DNA from: Myxococcota bacterium
GTDB taxonomy: Bacteria; Myxococcota_C; UBA6777
Direction: 5' to 3'
Assembly (NCBI GenBank): GCA_963169055.1
Contig: CAUJFU010000287.1
Span: 1-21,880 of the forward strand
Length of the DNA stretch: 21,880 bases
The position numbers and the translations under genes were made by a program. The notes below the pieces were generated by a model. It had not been told where the DNA came from. It searched no databases and saw only the letters and a program-made list of their open reading frames with translations. This document shows, one piece after another, positions 16,563 through 21,880 of the stretch. Position 1 is the stretch's first letter. Each line of letters opens with the position of its first letter.

Positions 16563-18332
16563 TCAGTCTCGGGGGATCAGTTGGGGCTTCAGGATCACTT
16601 TGTTGTCTTTGACGGCCACATCAAACGCAACGCCAAGGCAATCGTATTGTTTGCGGAAGGTGGCCGCATTTTGGCGCAGTTTGTCCAAGAACCGCTCTTG
16701 ATCGAGCAAAGAAGTGTCTTCGCCTGTTTGTTCTTTCGCTTTGGCATAGCGTTGAAAGACTTGTTGGTAATGTACTTCGGGTTCGTGAAGGGCCATCTGA
16801 ACTTCTGGCGAAGACAGCGAAAGAGTGGCTTCGTGTTGACGAGGGATATCTTGAACGGAGGCTTCTTGGATCTCGACGACTTGGTTGTGCAGTTGAAAAA
16901 AGAGACGATTGAGTGTTGCTGCAAGCGAACCGACCGCGCCCGGGAAGCTTTCAACGAAGGCGACTTGTAGATTTCCTGTGCGGTAGATATCAAGAAGTTG
17001 TTCTTCCAGATCAAACAATTGCTTGTCTGTTTTGCCAGCCCCCGGCAACAACAACAACAGCAGCAACAACACAAACCCTACAGCCACCGACCCCATCAAG
17101 ATCAAGTTCTGCTCCAAAAAGCCTTCCCACCCAGAACGGCTCTGCAACACGGCCAACCCGATCTTTCCGCCATCCATCTTCAAAGACAGCGCGTCGTAGT
17201 TTTTGATTCCAAGCTGTACTGCATTTCCTTCTTTTTTCATCTCCAACAAAAACTTGCCCGCCGCTGAAGCAAGCAAGGTTTGAACGGACGCTTTTTCTTT
17301 GAGCGAACTCCCAAGAATCTGGCCTTTGGGCAAAAAGAATACTAATTCGACCGATGTTCCGAAGATTGGAGACTTGAGGATGTAAGCAAAGCGATCATCG
17401 ATCACAAAGGCTTGTGTGAAGATCCCCAAAAGCCTCGCAACAGCGGGAGATTGGGCAGTAGTGGCAGGAGCAGGTGTGGGCTTGTCGTCTTCCGCAGCTT
17501 GTGCAAAACGTTGTTGCAACGAGGGCATCCGCCAAGAGCTTTTGGATTTCTTTTTCGAGGCATAACAGGCACATTTCTCTTTTTGCTCAAGGCACTTCTT
17601 CTTGTTGTCGCGCTTTGCGCAGACCTTCAAGCAAGCCCAGATCTTTCCAGCAGGACAGGCTTGTTTGTCAGGTTTGCTGCTTTGTTTGCGGGGCGCGGGT
17701 TCTTCTTCCTTGTCGCCATCGCCCTCTTTTTTGCCACTGTCTTCCTCTTTTTTGTCGCCATCTCCGGCTTTTTTATCGCCATCTCCCTCTTTTTTGTCAC
17801 CCTCTCCAACTTTCGAGGCAGGCGCAGCGCTCGGGATGCCAAAAACAGGAACATGCACGAGAAGGTAGGCTTTGTCTTTGGAGACAAGCACGCCCTGCGA
17901 AGATATCCCATCCTTGGAGGCTTCGACATTATCCAAGGCGACGCCCTCAGGCGCGTTTGCGGAGAGCGCGATCACAGCGGCTTTTTCATCCGATAGCGCA
18001 GCAAAGGAGGTTCCGAGCTTTTCTGCTGCCTTTGAAGAGGCCGCACCGACAACAGAGGCGAGAAAAGCAGTCGCTTGCTTTTTACGTTCTTCTCCTTGCG
18101 CCCCAAAGATCGTGGCAAGACGGGCATCTTTGAGATGGGCCGAAGCCAAAGAGATCTGTTGCAAGCCCAAGAGTTTGATGGATTGTTGTGCGCTGCGCGC
18201 CTGCTGCTGCAAAGAAGGCTGCGCAACGTTGGCTTGATAAGCATCTAAGCCTTGTCGGAAGAAAAAGACTGCGGCTCCTGCGCCCAACAACAAAGCGAAA
18301 AAGAGCATCCAGACGATCCGCGAACGGGACAT
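16563..18332 (-). CDS. two-helix membrane protein with MXAN_5187-type C-terminal domain
   Basis: This 589-residue protein has an N-terminal membrane helix (about 7-25), a large extracytoplasmic region (30-405), a second helix (about 409-430, with LLLLLLLLP) and a cytoplasmic C-terminus. The extracytoplasmic part is split by a Lys/Gly/Asp/Glu repeat linker (175-212) and a six-cysteine segment (Cys226, 234, 238, 247, 254, 256), probably disulfide-bonded. The last ~70 residues (HYQQVFQRYAKAKEQTGED, then LDKLRQN and a closing VKDNKVILKPQ strand) resemble the C-terminal domain named after Myxococcus MXAN_5187; this family call is from memory of the pattern. The layout is that of a sensor, but no kinase or methyl-accepting signature is present. 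ATG at 18330-18332, with GGAG upstream. Confidence 0.78.
   Translation of the reverse strand: MSRSRIVWMLFFALLLGAGAAVFFFRQGLDAYQANVAQPSLQQQARSAQQSIKLLGLQQISLASAHLKDARLATIFGAQGEERKKQATAFLASVVGAASSKAAEKLGTSFAALSDEKAAVIALSANAPEGVALDNVEASKDGISSQGVLVSKDKAYLLVHVPVFGIPSAAPASKVGEGDKKEGDGDKKAGDGDKKEEDSGKKEGDGDKEEEPAPRKQSSKPDKQACPAGKIWACLKVCAKRDNKKKCLEQKEKCACYASKKKSKSSWRMPSLQQRFAQAAEDDKPTPAPATTAQSPAVARLLGIFTQAFVIDDRFAYILKSPIFGTSVELVFFLPKGQILGSSLKEKASVQTLLASAAGKFLLEMKKEGNAVQLGIKNYDALSLKMDGGKIGLAVLQSRSGWEGFLEQNLILMGSVAVGFVLLLLLLLLPGAGKTDKQLFDLEEQLLDIYRTGNLQVAFVESFPGAVGSLAATLNRLFFQLHNQVVEIQEASVQDIPRQHEATLSLSSPEVQMALHEPEVHYQQVFQRYAKAKEQTGEDTSLLDQERFLDKLRQNAATFRKQYDCLGVAFDVAVKDNKVILKPQLIPRD
17706..17804. repeat. 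degenerate GDKKEGD-coding repeat
   Basis: The DNA contains several imperfect copies of a ~21-24-bp unit (CTTTTTTGTCGCCATC-like) that encode variants of GDKKEGD in residues 177-209 of the minus-strand protein. The result is a highly charged, probably extended linker before a cysteine-rich segment. Confidence 0.7.
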
Positions 18333-18379
18333 GACTCCACTCCATGAACTCGCAGGGTTTGTTTTGTGGCTTCGTTACC

Positions 18380-18411
18380 TCCGAGGCACCGCGTTTACCT
18401 CGGAAAACGCG
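18380..18411 (-). promoter_or_regulatory. mutually exclusive hairpins upstream of the 16563-18332 gene
   Basis: TCCGAGG (18380-18386) pairs with CCTCGGA (18398-18404). Separately, CGCGTTT (18390-18396) pairs with AAACGCG (18405-18411). The two perfect 7-bp stems interlock, so they form a pseudoknot or compete, as in attenuators. They lie 48-79 nt before the ATG at 18332, in the 131-nt gap after the slipin gene. No T-run follows. Confidence 0.4.
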
Positions 18412-18463
18412 CCCAGCATAACGCAATGCCTCAAGAAGATCCAGTTGCAAACAAAACCACATT

Positions 18464-19258
18464 CTAAGATTTCTTCTCTTCTACAGAAGTCGCCAACGTC
18501 GATTCCTTCGACATGAAGGGCTTGAACAACTCGATAGGCAAAGGGATGATCGTATTGATGGCATTTTGCGTCGAAGCGATCTCCAAGATGGTTTGCAGAT
18601 AACGCAACTGGAGCGACATCGGGTGTTTCTCCATGATATCCGCTGCTTCGCCGAGCCTTGCGGAGGCTTGAAATTCGCCTTCTGCGTTGATCACTTTGGC
18701 CCGTCGTTCGCGCTCAGCTTCGGCTTGACGCGCCATCGCCCGCACCATCTCCGTGGGCAAGTCGACATGTTTGAGTTCGACCGTCGACACCTTGATGCCC
18801 CAAGGACCCGTCTGTTTGTCGAGGATCTCTTGCAAGCGCTCGTTGATCTTATCCCGCTCCGACAATAGATCATCCAGATCCAATTGGCCCAACACATCGC
18901 GCAATTTGGTTTGTGCCATCTGGCTTGTTGCGTAACGATAATCGACCACCGTTGTAATCGCCTTATCGGGCGCTATCACCCGATAATACACCACAGCGTT
19001 GACCTTCACGGATACGTTGTCGCGTGTGATGATGTCTTGCGTCGGAACATCCGCTGTCACCGTACGCAGATCCACACGTTCCATCGTGTCCACCATCGGA
19101 ATCAACAAGATCATTCCTGGGCCTTTGACCGCTGACAATCGACCCAAACGAAACACCACACCTCGCTCATACTCCCGCAAGATGCGAAACATCGTTGGGA
19201 TCACCATCAACAAAAATGCGGCCAAAAGGCCCAACGCCATCGAGATAGCTGGATTCAT
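18464..19258 (-). CDS. slipin / stomatin-like SPFH protein
   Basis: This 264-residue protein is a prokaryotic stomatin (slipin), a membrane-anchored SPFH scaffold that oligomerises and organises membrane microdomains. An N-terminal hydrophobic segment (about 7-26) is followed by the SPFH domain: [46 protein letters not shown], then VVYYRV. The C-terminal helix contains [20 protein letters not shown], typical of slipins, and a closing [12 protein letters not shown]. The length is normal. ATG at 19256-19258 has GGAG 6 nt upstream. It follows the nfeD-type gene by 38 nt, the classic stomatin/STOPP operon pair in which the NfeD protease can cleave stomatin. Stop TAG. Confidence 0.95.
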   Translation of the reverse strand: MNPAISMALGLLAAFLLMVIPTMFRILREYERGVVFRLGRLSAVKGPGMILLIPMVDTMERVDLRTVTADVPTQDIITRDNVSVKVNAVVYYRVIAPDKAITTVVDYRYATSQMAQTKLRDVLGQLDLDDLLSERDKINERLQEILDKQTGPWGIKVSTVELKHVDLPTEMVRAMARQAEAERERRAKVINAEGEFQASARLGEAADIMEKHPMSLQLRYLQTILEIASTQNAINTIIPLPIELFKPFMSKESTLATSVEEKKS

Positions 19259-19296
19259 CGCGCTCTCCGTCGTTCGATCAATTAATTTAGTAAGTC

Positions 19297-20691
19297 CTAT
19301 TCGGATTTCTCAGACACTTGCTCAACATGCAACAACAACCCGTCCATCGCAACCACCCGCACACGCGATCCCTTGGCGACCTCCTGTTTTGCACGAGCAT
19401 TCCAAAGTTCCCCGTCGATAGAAACTTTGCCCTCCCCCCGAATATCGGCATACGCGAGTCCCTCACGACCCACCAAAGATCCGACTCCCGAGAAAACAGG
19501 CTTGTGGTAAGTCCGCAACACAGCCACCAACACCCCGCCCAGCAACAGCGCCATCACCAAGAGCGTCGGTACGATCATCATCAAGGATATCCGCAGATTC
19601 GGATCAGGCGAATCAATCAAAAAGATCGATCCCACCGCCAACGAGATCAGCCCCCCCAAAAACAACACCCCAAAAGTCGGCGTAAAAAGCTCGGCCACCA
19701 ACAACAACAACCCAAGCCCCATCAACGCCAATCCACCGTAATTAATCGGCAAGACCTGCATCGCAACAAACGACAAAAACAAACAGATCGCCCCAAATAC
19801 CCCGGGAAAGATCGCCCCCGGGTGATAGATCTCCATCACGATCCCCAACATCCCAAACGTCAACAAAAAGTACGCAATATTCGGGTCCGCGAAAAAGTTC
19901 ACGACGCCTTGTTTGAACGTCATCTGCTTGCGCTCGATCGGTAGTGTCCGCGTACGCAAACGAAGCTCGCGCTGCCCGACACGCACCATGCGCCCATCCA
20001 CCTTTTGCAAAAGATCTTGTGTATTTGAGGCGATCAGATCGATCACCTTCAAAGACAGCGCTTCATCCGACGTCACCGAATCGCTCTCCAAAACAGCTTT
20101 CCGCGCCCACGCCACGTTGCGTTGACGTTGTTTTGCGATGGCCGCCACAAATGCAACCGTGTCATTTTCGATCTTCTTCGCAAGATGTTTTCCGCCCGAA
20201 GCTTCGGGATCTTTGCCGCCCCCCGTCACAGGATGCGCGGCCCCAATATTCGTCCCGGGACTCATCGCCGCGATATGTCCTGCAAGCGTAATAAACACCC
20301 CTGCGCTCCCCGCACGCGCTCCTGAAGGCGTGACAAAAACCAAAACGGGGATCTCCGCGTTCAAGATCGATTTGACGATCGAACGCGTTGCTTGCAAAAA
20401 ACCTCCCGGCGTGTCCATCTCCAGCACCACCACAGCAGCCCCTTGAGACGGGGCTTTGCGGATCGCCTCGCCGATATAATCAGCGGTTCCCGCGTTGATA
20501 CTTCCCACCACAGATATCACCAACGCTTTTTGCCCCGCAGCTTCGGCAGAAGGGCGACTTGTTGCGCCAAGCAACAGATGCACCAAAGGCACAAGCCACA
20601 ACCACGCGCCCCATCGTCCAAGCGCCCGATGGCATCGCTGCCATCGCTGCCATCGCACCATCCACCGTCTCCGCATCTTGATGATCGACAC
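19297..20691 (-). CDS. NfeD-family membrane-bound serine protease (long form)
   Basis: This 464-residue protein is a full-length NfeD (NfeD1b type): a signal-like Trp/Arg-rich N-terminus (hydrophobic 27-43), a ClpP-like serine protease domain, four to six membrane helices (about 275-405) and a soluble OB-fold domain at the C-terminus ([20 protein letters not shown] onward). The catalytic Ser is Ser129 in [11 protein letters not shown], and the catalytic Lys is probably Lys172 or 173 just before IENDTVAF; the [10 protein letters not shown] segment is conserved. The GTG at 20691 is preferred because GGAGG lies 4 nt upstream; a GTG at 20712 and ATG at 20676 are alternatives. A short 9-bp repeat (GCCATCGCT) codes for part of the N-terminus. 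It is co-transcribed with the slipin. Confidence 0.94.
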   Translation of the reverse strand: MSIIKMRRRWMVRWQRWQRCHRALGRWGAWLWLVPLVHLLLGATSRPSAEAAGQKALVISVVGSINAGTADYIGEAIRKAPSQGAAVVVLEMDTPGGFLQATRSIVKSILNAEIPVLVFVTPSGARAGSAGVFITLAGHIAAMSPGTNIGAAHPVTGGGKDPEASGGKHLAKKIENDTVAFVAAIAKQRQRNVAWARKAVLESDSVTSDEALSLKVIDLIASNTQDLLQKVDGRMVRVGQRELRLRTRTLPIERKQMTFKQGVVNFFADPNIAYFLLTFGMLGIVMEIYHPGAIFPGVFGAICLFLSFVAMQVLPINYGGLALMGLGLLLLVAELFTPTFGVLFLGGLISLAVGSIFLIDSPDPNLRISLMMIVPTLLVMALLLGGVLVAVLRTYHKPVFSGVGSLVGREGLAYADIRGEGKVSIDGELWNARAKQEVAKGSRVRVVAMDGLLLHVEQVSEKSE

Positions 20692-20724
20692 CGTTCCTCC
20701 TTGCCATCTCACCCGAAAAGCTGA

Positions 20725-20746
20725 AAAGCCCCACCATCAAGGCTTT
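20725..20746 (-). terminator. weak stem between the uracil-glycosylase and nfeD genes
   Basis: On the minus strand AAAGCC (20746-20741), a 10-nt loop and GGCTTT (20730-20725) form a 6-bp stem followed by TCAGCTTTTC. The T-run is broken, so termination is uncertain; it may only weaken read-through into the nfeD-slipin pair. Confidence 0.3.
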
Positions 20747-20784
20747 ACGAGAACACCTGTTTTTTGGGGCCGACTGCGTAAGCC

Positions 20785-21880
20785 CTATCCAAGCTCACTT
20801 TCCCATACATTTCGCAGCACCGACAAACATTCTTGTAAGTCTGTCCATGCGTCTTTTTTGGACATGGGGTATTTGAATAAATGCAACGGGTGGAACATCG
20901 AAAAGATCAAGTAATCCTTGCCTAGGATCTGTCTTTCGACCACATGCCCATGTAGCGACTGAAACTTCGCCTCTTTTTCTTCCTGCAGCACTTGTGCGGC
21001 CTTTACGCCCAAGGTCACGATCAGATCGGGCTGGATCACATCGATCTTTTCATGCAACATCGGCGTATAATCCTGCAACTGCTCCCACGAAGGGTTGAAG
21101 ATGCCCGTTGCCTCTGATTTTTCCTCAAACATCGGTCGGCACGTGACGATCGGCGTAATGTACGCTTCCGCAGCCCGCAATCCCACCGATCGCATCATAC
21201 CTTCTAAGATGCGCCCTGCCCTGCCCTGCAAAGGTTGCCCGCGCAGATCTTCCTCGATGTTGGGGCCTTCATACACCCACATCAGACGCGCATCCACAGG
21301 ACCACGCCCCAAGACCTGTTGTTTGCAACTCAACCGTTGGCGCACACAAGCCTCACAGCGCGGTAAGCGCGCATGGATCGCATCCAGACGCTGTTGGCGT
21401 TCGGCGTGTTCTTGTTGCGAGATCTTGCGCAATGTCGAAAAGGTGATCGGTCGCAGATCTACAAACCTATTTGGGACCTGCGAGGCCACCGTTCGCTGCG
21501 AAGGCATCGCAGTATCCGATGACGGACGGCGAACCGAGCCATTTGTCGGCAATGGCTCGGAAGGATGGCCGCTTTCGGCTTCTTGTCGCCCCGTCAACGC
21601 AAGACGCTGCTCCGACAGAGACGGGAACTGTAGTGCGTTCTTCTGCTCGTTTGTCGGGCTTTGGGAAGAGAGCGGAACAGAAGTCGCTCCCCCCGCAGAA
21701 GTTTCCTTGATGCGCTTTTCTTCCGCTCCATCCGCAGAGAACGAAAGGCTCGCGATGCGCAAAGAAGGCAGTGACGCGGGGATATCTTGAGCAAGCGGAG
21801 ATATCTGCGGTGTTTGCGAACGAACGGAAGATATCTGCGGTATTTGCGAACGAATGCGCGAAACGGGGCGCGCTGAAGCC
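20785..21880 (-). CDS. uracil-DNA glycosylase, family 4-like (start not in window or uncertain)
   Basis: The frame is open to the window edge; the first usable start is a TTG at 21762 without a ribosome binding site, so the true start is probably outside. Counting from 21762 it has 325 residues. The first ~115 are low-complexity, then a uracil-DNA glycosylase fold: CEAC (Cys136, 139), YEGPNIEEDLRGQPLQGRAG (164-183), ITPIVTCRP with Cys208, a PDLIVTLGVKAAQVL helix, and MFHPLHLF near the end with the conserved His. Family 4 enzymes remove uracil from DNA and hold a 4Fe-4S cluster with four Cys. The fourth Cys position appears to be Tyr232 here, while Cys146 is extra. Related to the repair theme of uvrB, but not linked to it. 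Stop TAG. Confidence 0.85.
   Translation of the reverse strand, partial: ASARPVSRIRSQIPQISSVRSQTPQISPLAQDIPASLPSLRIASLSFSADGAEEKRIKETSAGGATSVPLSSQSPTNEQKNALQFPSLSEQRLALTGRQEAESGHPSEPLPTNGSVRRPSSDTAMPSQRTVASQVPNRFVDLRPITFSTLRKISQQEHAERQQRLDAIHARLPRCEACVRQRLSCKQQVLGRGPVDARLMWVYEGPNIEEDLRGQPLQGRAGRILEGMMRSVGLRAAEAYITPIVTCRPMFEEKSEATGIFNPSWEQLQDYTPMLHEKIDVIQPDLIVTLGVKAAQVLQEEKEAKFQSLHGHVVERQILGKDYLIFSMFHPLHLFKYPMSKKDAWTDLQECLSVLRNVWESELG
21800..21859. repeat. 30-bp tandem repeat, two copies
   Basis: GATATCTGCGGTGTTTGCGA begins the first unit (21800-21829), and the second (21830-21859) matches it except for a few positions. A partial GATATCTTG lies at 21781. In the minus-strand frame of the uracil-glycosylase gene each unit encodes SFANTADI plus two residues, so it may be a linker in an N-terminal extension, or lie in the upstream region. 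Confidence 0.8.

Overview
The window is bacterial chromosomal DNA that looks like Myxococcota (formerly Deltaproteobacteria). Three things point there. The F-type ATP synthase operon reads F'-F-H-A-G-D-C, with two b-type subunits and no atpB/atpE. Several proteins resemble myxobacterial families (an AgmX/gliding-protein-like N-terminus, an MXAN_5187-type C-terminal domain, an FHA protein with a long Pro/Gly tail). There are also many alternative starts (GTG, TTG). This assignment is inference from family recognition, not a database result.

Layout. 1-441 has no convincing gene, but holds two near-perfect palindromes and one intrinsic terminator. 442-6906 (minus strand) is the ATP synthase operon atpF'-atpF-atpH-atpA-atpG-atpD-atpC, with a consensus-like promoter at its right end and GC-rich hairpins in its longer intercistronic spacers. 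7001-9979 (plus) holds uvrB, divergent from the operon, and then an FHA-domain protein with its own promoter. 10088-10588 (plus) is a small two-helix membrane protein; it converges on 10606-11619 (minus), an AgmX-like N-terminal domain protein with a 15-bp tandem repeat.

11883-14768 (minus) is the highlight: a 961-residue homologue of the major vault protein (MVP), the shell protein of the eukaryotic vault particle. It has MVP-type repeats, the SPFH-like shoulder domain, the long coiled coil and the cap segment. A TPR membrane protein (15023-15778, plus) is divergent from it.

15797-21880 is a minus-strand block. In transcription order it holds a divergent family-4-like uracil-DNA glycosylase (open at the window edge), an NfeD-type membrane serine protease, a slipin/stomatin, a two-helix protein with an MXAN_5187-like C-terminus, and a radical-SAM activase-like protein.

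Functionally, the left part is energy metabolism (F1 and the peripheral stalk) and excision repair. The NfeD-slipin pair is the well-known membrane-microdomain/protease partnership. The MVP homologue is itself an SPFH-fold protein, so the window carries two separate SPFH scaffolds 3.7 kb apart. No insertion sequence, CRISPR array, tRNA or rRNA was seen.
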